48,726 bases of DNA from Streptomyces sp. ISL-43 (GCF_018614195.1 NZ_JAGGOT010000099.1:1-48726); one strand, 5' to 3'. Counted from the first letter of the stretch, positions 31,238 to 39,817 are shown. The notes: a model not told the origin generated them from the sequence alone. Numbers and translations are program-made.

Positions 31238-32422
31238 ATGCATACCCAGCACAATTGGATCACCACGCCCATCACCCCGGACCTCGTGCGCGGCGCCCTC
31301 GAACTGGAGCACACCGAGCACGGCGTGCTGCCGCACCGGCTGCCCGCCAAGGCCCGCGCCCAGTGCGCCGACCCGCAGCTGGCCATGGCGGAGTCCCAGC
31401 CCTCCGGAGTACGGCTGGCCTTGCGCACCAGGGCCACCGCCGTCGAGCTGGACACGCTGCCCACCAAGCGCGTCTACGTGGGCGCCCCGCCCCGCCCGGA
31501 CGGCGTGTACGACCTCCTCGTCGACGGCCGCCTGGCCGGCCAGGCCCGTGTGACCGGAGGCAACTCCCTGGTCATCGACATGAGCACCGGGACCGCCGAG
31601 CACCGGCCCGGCCCCGCCGGAACCCTCCGCTTCACCGGCCTGTCCGACAGCGCCAAGGACGTCGAGATCTGGCTCCCGCACAACGAGATCACCGAACTCG
31701 TCGCCCTGCGCACCGACGCCCCGGTCGAGCCCGCGCCGGACCGGGGCCGCAAGGTGTGGCTGCACCACGGCAGTTCGATCAGCCACGGCTCCGACGCCGC
31801 GAGCCCCAGCACCACGTGGCCCGCACTCGCCGCCGCCCTCGGCGGCGTGGAGCTGATCAACCTGGGCCTGAGCGGCAGCGCCCTCCTCGACCCGTTCACC
31901 GCGCGCACCCTGCGGGACACCCCCGCCGACCTGCTCAGCGTCAAGATCGGCATAAACCTGGTCAACACCGACCTGATGCGCCTGCGTGCCTTCGCCCCCG
32001 CCGTGCACGGCTTCCTCGACACCATCCGCGAAGGCCACCCGACCACACCGCTGCTGGTCCTCTCGCCGATCCTGTGCCCCATGCACGAGGACACGCCCGG
32101 CCCCAGCGCCCCGGACATGACCGCCCTCGCCGCCGGGCGGCTGCGGTTCCTGGCCATGGGGGATCCGGCGGACCGCGCGAGCGGAAAGCTGACCCTGGGC
32201 GTCATCCGGGAGGAGCTGGCCCGGATCGTCGCGCAACGGGCCGCCGCGGACCCGAACCTGCACTACGCCGACGGCCGTGACCTCTACGGTCAGGCCGACT
32301 CCGCGACGCTGCCGCTGCCCGACGAGCTCCACCCGGACGCGGACACCCACCGCCGCATCGGCGAACGCTTCGCGAAGCTGGCCTTCACCGCCGACGGCCC
32401 TTTCGCGCAGGGCACCGCCTAG
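31238..32422 (+). CDS. SGNH/GDSL-type hydrolase with N-terminal beta domain
   Basis: A 394-residue esterase-like protein. Residues 1-165 are a beta-rich domain of the kind placed before SGNH domains (SsfX3-type). The hydrolase follows: H-H-G-S-S-I-S-H-G with nucleophile S180 (block I), L-G-L-S-G-S-A (block II Gly), G-I-N-L-V-N-T (block III Asn) and D362/H365 in P-D-E-L-H-P-D (block V). No signal peptide is visible, so it is probably cytoplasmic and acts on an acylated small molecule or sugar ester. It starts 20 bases after the terminator. It converges on the NlpC/P60 gene with a 15-base gap. Confidence 0.88.
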   Translation: MHTQHNWITTPITPDLVRGALELEHTEHGVLPHRLPAKARAQCADPQLAMAESQPSGVRLALRTRATAVELDTLPTKRVYVGAPPRPDGVYDLLVDGRLAGQARVTGGNSLVIDMSTGTAEHRPGPAGTLRFTGLSDSAKDVEIWLPHNEITELVALRTDAPVEPAPDRGRKVWLHHGSSISHGSDAASPSTTWPALAAALGGVELINLGLSGSALLDPFTARTLRDTPADLLSVKIGINLVNTDLMRLRAFAPAVHGFLDTIREGHPTTPLLVLSPILCPMHEDTPGPSAPDMTALAAGRLRFLAMGDPADRASGKLTLGVIREELARIVAQRAAADPNLHYADGRDLYGQADSATLPLPDELHPDADTHRRIGERFAKLAFTADGPFAQGTA

Positions 32423-32437
32423 GTTGTCTCAGAAGGC

Positions 32438-34222
32438 TCAGAGGCGGTGCACGGTGTGCAGCTTCTTCGCGTACGTCCCGGTGCCGTCGAGGAGCGAGGC
32501 GCCGCCCAGGTCGGACATGGTCGGTCCGTTGCCGGTCTTGCGGCTGGACAGGAACCGGCGCTTGCCGGCCGTGTCCAGGCCGAGGTAGATGCCCACGTGG
32601 TCGACGGTGACGGTCGTGGTGTCGTCGCCGGAATCGGCGTTGAACAGGAGCAGGTCGCCGGGCTGGAGCTGCTGCGCGGCCGGCGGGTTCGTGCCGTCCG
32701 TCCAGTCGATCCGCGCGCCGGGGGCGTAGTCGACCATGTGGCGGGACTTGCGCGGGAGCCGCGTCTTCGAGGTGTCCTCGCCGGCGGCCATGGGAACGCC
32801 CAGGTGGTAGCCGTAGACCATGCGGGTGTAGCCCGAGCAGTCGAGGTTGCCGACCTGCTTGGAGGAGGGCCCGGTGTAGGTGCCGTCGGGGAAGGTCCAG
32901 CCGAGGTTCATGTACTCGTGGAAGTCGGCGCCCTCGTAGCGGTAGCCCTGCGGGTCCAGGTAGCCGTAACCGGCCTCGCCCAGTACCTGCTTGCCCGCCG
33001 CCGGGCCCGTACCGCCCGTCACCGCCGGCGCTCCCGCGAGGAACATCGCCGCGTACGCCAGGACGTCCGGGGACGCGGAGGCGGCCCAGCCGCGCACGGT
33101 CTGCTCCAGCTCGGGCGTCCAGGTCCCGTCGAACGGCGTGGGCAGCACCCTCACCCAGGTGTCGTGGGTGACGGACGGCGGCTGCTGCCAGGTGGCGGCG
33201 TCCACCTGGAAGCGGCTCACCACCAGCTTGACCGGCAGGTTCGTGCAGCCCTGGTTGGCCAGCGCGCGCAGGCCCACCCGGCCCTTGGCGAAGGTCGAGT
33301 CCGTGACGTCGGCAGCCCAGGCCTGCGGTTCGGCGGAGTCCGTACGCCACGCCTTGACTTGGATGCGGGCGCCCTCGCGGCGGACGCGTATCGTCCAGTT
33401 CGTCCCCGCCGGCACGGAGGTGGCGAGGACGGCGGCCGTGGTCAACTGGGTGACCGCGTCGGCGACTTCCCGCTCGACGCGCAGCTCGACCGAGCCGGAG
33501 GTCAGGAAGGAGAGCCTGGCCCGGTAGTTGTTGTGCGTGTCCTGGTAGCCGAAGGACAGCGCGTACGAGCAGGCCTGGCCCGTGGGGACCTTGTCGAACA
33601 TCGCGACCGCGCGGACGTCGACGTCGGTGATCTCGTCGTCCCGGAGGGTGGCGTGACGGCTCGCGTAGTCCGTGGTGAGGGTGATGATCCCGTTGCCCGG
33701 CACGACCGAGTAGTCGGTGTCGGCCGGCCCGAGCGTGGACCAGCTGCCGCCGCCCGGGGAAGTGCCCCAGTACTTCCGGTCCGCGACCGGGAGCGTCTGG
33801 TCGGGGAGCGTGCGCTGGAACTCGTCGGCGAAGGCCTGCTTGTTCTCCGCGAAGGTCCGCTCCGGGCCCGTCACGACGACCGTGCGCGCCCCCTTCGTCA
33901 GGACCGCCACCCGCTTGCCGGCCGAGGTGACCTCCGTACGCTCCGGAGTGCCTGCCGGCACCCCCACGGACAGCGGGCCGAGGGAGGCCTGGGCGAAGTA
34001 GGACGGATCCAGGGGAGGCATGGTGACCGAGGACCGCGGTGACGTGAGGGACGGCGGAAGGGACGTGCCGCCGGTCTGGGGCGCGGAGGAGGGGGCGGCT
34101 GCCGGTGCGGCAGCCCGCGCCGGGGATCTGGGCGAGGCCGCGGCGGTCGAACCGCCGAGTGGGACGGAGGCGGCAGCGGTGGCGAGAACGGCGAGGACGC
34201 TGCGTCGAGAAGTGTGAGACAT
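32438..34222 (-). CDS. Secreted NlpC/P60-type protein with large N-terminal region
   Basis: A 594-residue exported protein. The N-terminus S-R-R-S-V-L-A-V-L-A-T-A-A-A has a Tat-like twin arginine, then an Ala/Pro/Ser linker. Residues 150-340 look like a concanavalin/LamG-type beta sandwich. Residues 430-594 are NlpC/P60-like: catalytic C462 in N-L-D-C-S-G-Y-T-R-M and H542 in V-D-H-V-G-I-Y-L-G, preceded by L-Q-P-G-D-L-L-L-F. Family members cleave peptidoglycan stem peptides or act on other amide/ester bonds. ATG 34222 has GGAG upstream; the longer open frame to 34333 has no such site. It is likely monocistronic. Confidence 0.88.
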   Translation of the reverse strand: MSHTSRRSVLAVLATAAASVPLGGSTAAASPRSPARAAAPAAAPSSAPQTGGTSLPPSLTSPRSSVTMPPLDPSYFAQASLGPLSVGVPAGTPERTEVTSAGKRVAVLTKGARTVVVTGPERTFAENKQAFADEFQRTLPDQTLPVADRKYWGTSPGGGSWSTLGPADTDYSVVPGNGIITLTTDYASRHATLRDDEITDVDVRAVAMFDKVPTGQACSYALSFGYQDTHNNYRARLSFLTSGSVELRVEREVADAVTQLTTAAVLATSVPAGTNWTIRVRREGARIQVKAWRTDSAEPQAWAADVTDSTFAKGRVGLRALANQGCTNLPVKLVVSRFQVDAATWQQPPSVTHDTWVRVLPTPFDGTWTPELEQTVRGWAASASPDVLAYAAMFLAGAPAVTGGTGPAAGKQVLGEAGYGYLDPQGYRYEGADFHEYMNLGWTFPDGTYTGPSSKQVGNLDCSGYTRMVYGYHLGVPMAAGEDTSKTRLPRKSRHMVDYAPGARIDWTDGTNPPAAQQLQPGDLLLFNADSGDDTTTVTVDHVGIYLGLDTAGKRRFLSSRKTGNGPTMSDLGGASLLDGTGTYAKKLHTVHRL

Positions 34223-34355
34223 ACGGTCATTCTCCGGTGGGGATGGTTCTGCTTGAGAGTCGCCCCCGCCGGTGTCCCAAATCGCGGGCCAAAGGGCCGG
34301 TAGGTCCCGATCGTCGTGGATGCAGGCACACATCCGAATCGTGGAGAATCACGGG

Positions 34356-34598
34356 GTGACCACACCAGCACAGGGCCCACGTGAGCGCGGCATCGGACGC
34401 GGCGTCAGCACCCTCATCCCGCAGAGCGCCACCGATCAGGCGATGGCGGCGCTGACCGGGCTGCAGACCGTACCGGTCCACGTCGGGCTGCTACAGGCAG
34501 CGGCCCTGCTCCTGGAGGACGCCGCGCGGACGGCAGCCGACGAGCCGACGAGGGCCGCCATGGCGAAGACGGCGGGAATGCTGCGCTCCGCCATGTGA
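34356..34598 (+). CDS. Small hypothetical protein
   Basis: An 80-residue protein of unknown function. It starts V-T-T-P-A-Q-G-P-R-E-R and has a helical C-terminal part (L-L-Q-A-A-A-L-L-L-E-D-A-A-R-T-A and A-A-M-A-K-T-A-G-M-L-R) that looks like a two-helix hairpin. GGAG lies eight bases before the GTG. Codon bias is normal, supporting a real gene. It is divergent from the NlpC/P60 gene. Confidence 0.6.
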   Translation: MTTPAQGPRERGIGRGVSTLIPQSATDQAMAALTGLQTVPVHVGLLQAAALLLEDAARTAADEPTRAAMAKTAGMLRSAM

Positions 34599-34687
34599 CG
34601 GGCGGCCGTCAAGACCTGCGGCGAGCACGACCGGCCGCCGTACCCTGCCGGAGTGGGTGCTTGTCCTGGTCACAGGGATGTCGAAGT

Positions 34688-34710
34688 CCACTGACACAAG
34701 GTGTCAGTGG
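34688..34710. promoter_or_regulatory. Perfect 23-base palindrome, probable operator
   Basis: The arms ccactgacac (34688-34697) and gtgtcagtgg (34701-34710) flank a 3-base centre, ending 20 bases before the ATG at 34731. The length and spacing suit a dimeric repressor or activator. The neighbouring MerR- and LysR-type genes are candidates for the cognate regulator, without proof. Confidence 0.65.
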
Positions 34711-34730
34711 ACCGTGCGTACCTTCCGGAC

Positions 34731-35219
34731 ATGTCCTTCGCAGAGAAGTTCCTGACCGTGCACCCGCCGATCGAGCTCGGCGGCCGGTACGTCAAGCGCT
34801 ACCACGTCACCGCCGACCCGGCCGGTATCGCACCCGCCGTGGAGAAGGCGGCGTACGCCGTACTGCCCGACCTGCTGCCGGAGTCCGACGGAACGCCCCC
34901 GGCCACGTTCGTCATCGTCCACGAGTCGTCGGACGGCAGCGCCTACCTCAACACGTACAGCTGGGTGTGGGACAACGTCCTGCACTTCGGCGGGGCGGCC
35001 GCCGGCCAGCCGGTGCTGGGCTGTCCCGACCGGGATGCGACACACTTCGTGAAGCTGAACTCCCCCTGGATCGGCTGTGTCTGGGAGCTGGCACCGCTCG
35101 GGCACGAGCGTGCCGCCTGGATCCGCCACATGCTCGTACCCGAGCACCCCGAAGACCGGGACCTCGGCGCCTACCTCGCCGATTCCCTCACCACCCCCAC
35201 CACCAGCGGTACTTCGTAG
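34731..35219 (+). CDS. Hypothetical cytoplasmic protein
   Basis: A 162-residue protein I do not recognise. It starts MSFAEKFLTVHPPIELGG and contains R-Y-V-K-R-Y-H-V, F-V-I-V-H-E-S-S-D-G-S-A-Y-L-N-T-Y-S-W-V and a C-terminal P-E-H-P-E-D-R-D-L-G-A-Y-L. It is soluble and lacks a signal peptide. The start is uncertain: ATG 34731 is preferred, while GTG 34701 lies inside the palindrome and would add ten residues. No clear ribosome site is seen. The palindrome suggests that it is specifically regulated. It converges on the MerR-clamp gene. Confidence 0.7.
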   Translation: MSFAEKFLTVHPPIELGGRYVKRYHVTADPAGIAPAVEKAAYAVLPDLLPESDGTPPATFVIVHESSDGSAYLNTYSWVWDNVLHFGGAAAGQPVLGCPDRDATHFVKLNSPWIGCVWELAPLGHERAAWIRHMLVPEHPEDRDLGAYLADSLTTPTTSGTS

Positions 35220-35386
35220 GGGAATGGGAAGTAGGTACGGGGCCCCGGACGGGAGTTTCAGCACACGCGTGGTCGGGTGCGCGGTCCGGGCTGGTGAGGG
35301 CGGGGGAGGCGTCCGGAGCGATCCGAGCAGCCGCCACGCCTCCGTGCCTCACCCGCACGCCCCCTGCCGCCCGGCCTCGCGGCCGG

Positions 35387-36469
35387 TCAGTTCTCCAGGA
35401 GGACCGGCATCAGAAGGGAAAAGGCGTCCTCGGTATCGGTCCGGCGGATCGCCAGGGGTGCCTTGGGGGCGCCGAACTCCAGGAACAGTTCGTCGCGGGC
35501 TCCGGCGGCGAGGGCATCCAGCAGGAAGTCGCGGTTGACGGCGACGAGGTCCTGGTCCCCGTCCCCGTCCTCACAGACGGCCACCACACCATCGGCCGTC
35601 ACCTTCAGCACGCTGAGATCACAGGACACGCCGTCCTGTCCGCGCACCTCGTTCGCGCGGACGGGACCGGTCTCCACCGCCTTCCGGAAAGCCGGAACGT
35701 CGACGAGCGCGCGGCGCCCCGCGGGCAGCCGGACGAGGCGACGGTAATCGGGGAAGTCGTGATCGAGGCGCTGACCGGCCGCCTCGAGCTCCCCCGTCTC
35801 CAGGGCCACGCGGTCACCTTCCACGGTGAGCTGGACGGACGTGTCACGGCTCAGCAGCGCCCGCATCGCGTCGGCGAGCGGGGACGGCACGATGGCCTGT
35901 ACACGGGGTCCGCCATGCCCGGTGGTACCGGTCTGCGCGACCGCCATCCGGTACCGGTCGGTGGCCACGACACGGAGCACCTCACCCTCGATGTCGAAGA
36001 GGACACCGCCGAGCGTCGGCAACTCCGGGTCGGTACTGGCGGCGAAGCGGACCGTGTCCAGCGCGGCGGCCAGCTCGGGCGCCGAGACGGTCAAGCGGAC
36101 GGCGGTGGTGCTGGGCAGAGCCATGGGATTCTCCCTGAGTTCGAGTAGCACGCGGACCGTGGAGAACTCGCTGCGGGCATCGGCCAGCCCCAGTTCGAGA
36201 CGGCGCAGATGCGCCGTGAGCAGTTTGCGCACGAGGTCGGTGTCGGCACCGGACCACCCGGCCAGTACCAGCCGGATGTCCGCCAACGGCATGCCCGCAC
36301 GGCGGAGCCGGGCCAGCAGCCCGGCCTCCTCGAGCTGCTCGGGTCCGTACCAGCGGTAGCCGGTCACCGGATCGACCCAGGCCGGGACCAGTACGCCGGC
36401 GCCGTCGTAGAACCGCAGGGCGCTCACGCTCAGTCCGCTCGCCCGGGCCATCTCACCTATACCGCGCAT
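35387..36469 (-). CDS. MerR-family regulator fused to DNA polymerase sliding-clamp (DnaN-like) domains
   Basis: A 360-residue fusion. Residues 1-110 are a MerR DNA-binding domain with coiled-coil: M-R-G-I-G-E-M-A-R-A-S-G-L-S-V-S-A-L-R-F-Y-D, then V-D-P-V-T-G-Y-R-W-Y. Residues 118-360 resemble beta-clamp domains 2 and 3: L-T-V-S-A-P-E-L-A-A-A-L-D-T-V, G-G-V-L-F-D-I-E-G, L-R-V-V-A-T-D-R-Y-R-M-A-V and V-D-V-P-A-F-R-K-A-V. The third clamp domain is lacking, so this is probably a ligand-sensing use of the clamp fold, not a replication clamp. Similar fusions exist in streptomycetes with unknown function. GGAGAG precedes the ATG at 36469. Confidence 0.88.
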   Translation of the reverse strand: MRGIGEMARASGLSVSALRFYDGAGVLVPAWVDPVTGYRWYGPEQLEEAGLLARLRRAGMPLADIRLVLAGWSGADTDLVRKLLTAHLRRLELGLADARSEFSTVRVLLELRENPMALPSTTAVRLTVSAPELAAALDTVRFAASTDPELPTLGGVLFDIEGEVLRVVATDRYRMAVAQTGTTGHGGPRVQAIVPSPLADAMRALLSRDTSVQLTVEGDRVALETGELEAAGQRLDHDFPDYRRLVRLPAGRRALVDVPAFRKAVETGPVRANEVRGQDGVSCDLSVLKVTADGVVAVCEDGDGDQDLVAVNRDFLLDALAAGARDELFLEFGAPKAPLAIRRTDTEDAFSLLMPVLLEN

Positions 36470-36540
36470 CTCGCTCTCCACACCCGGAACTCTGGGCCCT
36501 CCACCAAGTCGAGGGTCAACCCCGTCCGGCTCCCCTCCGT

Positions 36541-37443
36541 TCACACCGGGGATTGGAGGCGGGAGACGAGCTCCTCGACGAAGGCCTCCAGGTGGGGCGG
36601 GCGGGGGCCGGTCCGCGTGGCGCAGAACCAGGTGCGGGTCAGAGGCTTCGCGCCGATCCGGACCAGGGCGAGACCGTGCGAGGCCGCGTAAGGGGCGGCC
36701 ACCCAGTTGGGCAGCACCGTCGCGCCCTGGCCGCCCGCCACCATCTCGACCACCAGGTCGGTCACCACCGGCATGGTGGTGATGCGGGCGGGCCGTGCCC
36801 CGGCGGGGATGGGCAGCGGCATCGACGGGATGCGCTTTTGGTCGTAGAAGTCGTAGAGGACCAGGTCCGCGCCGTCGAAGTCGCGGGCGGTCAGGTGGGC
36901 GCGGGAGGCCCACGGGTGTCCGGCGGGCACCACCGCCACCATCTCGTCGTCGAACAGCCTGGTCAGGGATACCCGGTCCATCTGCAGGTCCGGCTTGGTG
37001 ACCAGGGCGACATCGACCAGGTCGGCGAGCAGCGCCGGAATCGGCGCGTCGTCGGCGACGGTCTCGATCCGCACGTCGATGTCCGGCTCGCGCTCGCGGA
37101 ACGCCCGCAGGACCGGCGGCAGCCACGGGAAGGTGGTGCTGCACTGCGCGGCGAACCGGACCCGCCGGTCGCGCCCGTCGCGGAGCTCCAGCAAGTCGCG
37201 GGAGGCCGACTCCAGTTCGCCGATGACCTGGCGGGCGGCGACCAGCAGCCGGCGGCCCGCGGCGTTGGGGATCAGACGGCGGCCCTTGCGGTCGAAGAGG
37301 GGCATGCCGAGGCGGCCCTCCAGGCGGGTGAGCCGCTGGCTGAGGGCGGGCTGGCTGACGTAGAGCCGCTCGGCGGCGGCGGTCAGTGAGCCGGCCTCGG
37401 CGGTGGCGTCCAAAAGCTCCAGGTCACGCAGATCCACATCCAT
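36541..37443 (-). CDS. LysR-family transcriptional regulator
   Basis: A 300-residue LysR protein. The winged helix is at residues 1-65: L-R-D-L-E-L-L-D-A-T-A-E-A-G-S-L-T-A-A-A, then V-S-Q-P-A-L-S-Q-R-L. The periplasmic-binding-protein-like effector domain spans 92-295. It is divergent from the SDR-tautomerase pair across 118 bases that hold an AT-rich stretch, so it most likely controls that pair as well as itself. The inducer is unknown. Confidence 0.92.
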   Translation of the reverse strand: MDVDLRDLELLDATAEAGSLTAAAERLYVSQPALSQRLTRLEGRLGMPLFDRKGRRLIPNAAGRRLLVAARQVIGELESASRDLLELRDGRDRRVRFAAQCSTTFPWLPPVLRAFREREPDIDVRIETVADDAPIPALLADLVDVALVTKPDLQMDRVSLTRLFDDEMVAVVPAGHPWASRAHLTARDFDGADLVLYDFYDQKRIPSMPLPIPAGARPARITTMPVVTDLVVEMVAGGQGATVLPNWVAAPYAASHGLALVRIGAKPLTRTWFCATRTGPRPPHLEAFVEELVSRLQSPV

Positions 37444-37487
37444 AACGCTGGATTATCACATGCTCCAATTTACGTCGTGGTGTTATG
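37441..37487. promoter_or_regulatory. AT-rich divergent promoter with cataac/gttatg inverted arms
   Basis: The arms cataac (37441-37446, overlapping the LysR start codon) and gttatg (37482-37487) flank an unusually AT-rich core, gattatcacatgctccaatttacg. This fits a LysR-type recognition and activation region between the divergent regulator and the SDR gene. The exact T-N11-A box cannot be fixed by eye. Confidence 0.45.
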
Positions 37488-37561
37488 GGTTGAGGGCTCA
37501 TAGGTTTCTGGTGTCAGGCGGTCGGACACCCCGGCCGCCGCCCACGAAAGGCGCCCACCTC

Positions 37562-38320
37562 ATGACCGCCACCAGCACCACCGCCACCACGACCACCGCC
37601 ATCGTCACCGGCTCCTCCAGCGGCATCGGCCTGGACATCGCCCGCGCCTTCCTGGCGAGCGGCGCGAACGTCGTCCTCAACGGCCGCGACACCGACCGCC
37701 TCGCCAAGACCGCCGCCGGCCTCGGCCATCCCGAGCGGACCGCGTGGGTCGCGGGCAGCATCGCCTCGCCGGATACCGGCGAAGCCCTCGTCCGTACGGC
37801 GCTGGAGCGCTTCGGGCGGATCGACGTACTCGTCAACAACGCCGGCACCTTCGAGCCGAAGCCCTTCACCGAGGTCACTGAGGACGAGCTCGACGGCTAC
37901 CTGACGGGCAACCTCAAGGGCACCTACTTCACCACGCAGGCGGTCGTGCGGGCCCTGCGCGCCCAGGGCGGCGGCGGCAGCATCGTCAACATCGGCACCG
38001 TCCTGGTCGACCACGCGCTGGCGGGCTTCCCGGCCACCGCGCCGGTGGTCAGCAAGGCCGGCGTGCACGCGCTGACGACGAGCCTGGCCGCCGAACTCGC
38101 CGTCGACGGGATCCGCGTCAACCTGGTCGCTCCGGGCATCATCCGCACCCCGCTGCACGCGGGCTCCGACGTGGACTCCTTCGGCGGACTCGCCCTGCTG
38201 AACCGGGTCGGAGAGGCCGCCGAGATCGCCGACGCGGTGCTGTACCTCGCGAGCGCCGGGTTCGTGACCGGGCACGCCCTGCGCGTGGACGGCGGCCACG
38301 TCACCGGCCGCCAGATCTGA
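37562..38320 (+). CDS. SDR-family oxidoreductase with atypical active site
   Basis: A 252-residue short-chain dehydrogenase. The cofactor motif T-G-S-S-S-G-I-G (about 17-24), N-N-A-G (about 94) and the C-terminal V-T-G-H-A-L-R-V-D-G-G are all normal. At the catalytic YxxxK site, however, the sequence is A-T-A-P-V-V-S-K-A-G, so the Tyr position is Pro. The Ser position reads N-I-G-T. Normal dehydrogenase chemistry is therefore doubtful unless another residue substitutes. GAAAGG precedes the ATG. It is followed by the tautomerase gene 26 bases later; the pair forms a LysR-controlled operon. Confidence 0.9.
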   Translation: MTATSTTATTTTAIVTGSSSGIGLDIARAFLASGANVVLNGRDTDRLAKTAAGLGHPERTAWVAGSIASPDTGEALVRTALERFGRIDVLVNNAGTFEPKPFTEVTEDELDGYLTGNLKGTYFTTQAVVRALRAQGGGGSIVNIGTVLVDHALAGFPATAPVVSKAGVHALTTSLAAELAVDGIRVNLVAPGIIRTPLHAGSDVDSFGGLALLNRVGEAAEIADAVLYLASAGFVTGHALRVDGGHVTGRQI

Positions 38321-38346
38321 CCGCCCCCACTCGAAGGAGAACCGCC

Positions 38347-38568
38347 ATGCCGTACGTCAACGTCAAGATCACCCGTGAAGGCGCCACCGCCGCGCAGAAG
38401 GCCGAGATCATCGCCGGCGTGACCGATCTGCTGGTCAGGGTCCTCGACAAGGACCCGGCGACCACCTTCGTCCTCATCGACGAGGTCGCCCTGGAGGACT
38501 GGGGAGTCGGCGGTGTCCCGACGGACGAGTTCCGCCGCCGCAACCGCGCCCGCGCTGAGGACGCGTAG
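38347..38568 (+). CDS. 4-oxalocrotonate tautomerase family protein
   Basis: A 73-residue tautomerase-fold protein with the catalytic N-terminal proline exposed after Met removal (M-P-Y-V-N-V-K-I). It has T-T-F-V-L-I-D-E-V and the trailing W-G-V-G-G, typical of the DmpI/YwhB-like subgroup. The family converts enol and keto isomers in aromatic degradation and related pathways. A GAAGGAG ribosome site precedes it. It is second in the SDR operon, suggesting joint action on an unsaturated keto acid or ketone. Confidence 0.9.
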   Translation: MPYVNVKITREGATAAQKAEIIAGVTDLLVRVLDKDPATTFVLIDEVALEDWGVGGVPTDEFRRRNRARAEDA

Positions 38569-38599
38569 CCGGAGAGTGCCGCGGGACGGGTGGATCCGC

Positions 38600-38635
38600 C
38601 AGGGCCTCGCCGAAGTGGGAGTCGGCGAGGCCCTG
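38600..38635. terminator. Hairpin ending the SDR-tautomerase operon
   Basis: A perfect 14-base stem (cagggcctcgccga with tcggcgaggccctg) closes an 8-base loop, starting 31 bases past the tautomerase stop. No U-tract follows, as is usual in Streptomyces terminators. Confidence 0.75.
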
Positions 38636-38694
38636 CGGACCGGGCCGCCGCCCGCCGCCTCGGCCGTGGCGCGGTCGCCTTCGGCGCCGGCGGA

Positions 38695-38799
38695 CGGTTC
38701 GCCCGGCTGACCTCGGACGGGCGGTTCGCGGTCTCGGGTGGGGACGACGGCCGCGTACACGTCCGGGAAACGGGAACCGGCGTCGTCGGGCAGCGCTAG
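38695..38799 (+). pseudogene. 3' scrap of a WD40-repeat protein
   Basis: The last 34 codons before a stop at 38797-38799 read as one WD40 blade: L-T-S-D-G-R-F-A-V-S-G-G-D-D-G-R-V-H-V-R-E. The upstream frame has no similarity and no other blade is present. It overlaps the XRE gene stop tail to tail. It is probably the remnant of a larger gene lost by deletion. Confidence 0.55.
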
Positions 38800-39623
38800 A
38801 GGCCCGCGAGTTCGCGCAGCGCCTTCTCGGACGGCGAGCCCGGCTCCGCGGCGAACAGGTCCAGCCCCCAGCACGACGGCTCATTGGGCAGCGCGATGAG
38901 CTCGCCGTGCAGGGTCAGTTCGCCCACGACCGGATGGTGCAGCACGTACGCCCGGTCCCGGACCTGCGCGACCGGGTGCTCCGCCCACATCCGCGCGAAA
39001 TCCGCGCTCAGATCCCGCATGTGCTCGATGTGCGCCGCGAGCCCGGCGTCCCCGCGGTATCGCCCGACCAGGACGCGTAGATGCGCCACGTGCTCGCATG
39101 CCGCCCGTTCCCAGCCGGCGCCGTGCAGCCGCGAGTACGACTCGGTGAACCACAGGTGCGAGATGGTGCGGCGGTCCTCCGGCAGTGCGGGAAAGTCGCC
39201 GAACACCGCCACCGCGAGCCGGTTCCAGCCGATGATCTGGGTGTGCCGCCCGACCAGCAGTGCCGGCGTCATCACGAACGACTCCAAGAGGTAGCGCAGG
39301 CCCGGGCGCACGTCCGGCGAGCCCGCGGCCCCCGCACACGCCCGCGGACGCCGCGCGATCCCGTGCAAGTAGGCCGATTCGTCCGCGTCCAGGCGCAGCG
39401 CGGTGCCGATGGCGTCCAGGACCTCGTCCGAGACGCTGTCGCCCTTGCCCTGTTCCAGACGCGTGTAATGGGCGATGCTCACGCCCGCCAGCCGGGCCAA
39501 CTCCTCACGCCGCAGGCCCGCGACCCGGCGCGCCCGGCCGTAGTCGCGCAACCCCACGTCCTCGGGGCGCAGGCGGGCACGGCGTGATTTCAGGAAGTCG
39601 CTCAGCTCGGTCCGGTCGTCCAT
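38796..39623 (-). CDS. XRE-family regulator with MmyB-like ligand domain
   Basis: A 275-residue regulator. An HTH_31/XRE domain at residues 5-85 contains R-R-V-A-G-L-R-R-E-E-L-A-R-L-A-G-V-S and Y-T-R-L-E-Q-G. The C-terminal MmyB-like domain (105-270) has I-I-G-W-N-R-L-A-V-A-V-F-G-D-F and L-H-H-P-V-V-G-E-L-T-L-H. MmyB relatives bind fatty-acid-like ligands and are often divergent from dehydrogenase genes, as here with the F420-reductase-like gene. ATG 39623 is preferred. Confidence 0.92.
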   Translation of the reverse strand: MDDRTELSDFLKSRRARLRPEDVGLRDYGRARRVAGLRREELARLAGVSIAHYTRLEQGKGDSVSDEVLDAIGTALRLDADESAYLHGIARRPRACAGAAGSPDVRPGLRYLLESFVMTPALLVGRHTQIIGWNRLAVAVFGDFPALPEDRRTISHLWFTESYSRLHGAGWERAACEHVAHLRVLVGRYRGDAGLAAHIEHMRDLSADFARMWAEHPVAQVRDRAYVLHHPVVGELTLHGELIALPNEPSCWGLDLFAAEPGSPSEKALRELAGL

Positions 39624-39817
39624 ACGCCGACCCTACGCCCGGCTGTGCGGTGGGTGATCACGCGGTGAGTACGCAGCACAGGGGCCTGGGTGGGCCGTTG
39701 CGGAGGTTCCATGCTGTCCGGCGGGGCCACCTACGCGCGACCGGCGCGGCCCTGCCCCGCTCGCCGCCCGTCGGGGCCTGCGTCGTGGCGACGCACACGA
39801 ACGAACGGAGAGAAGCC

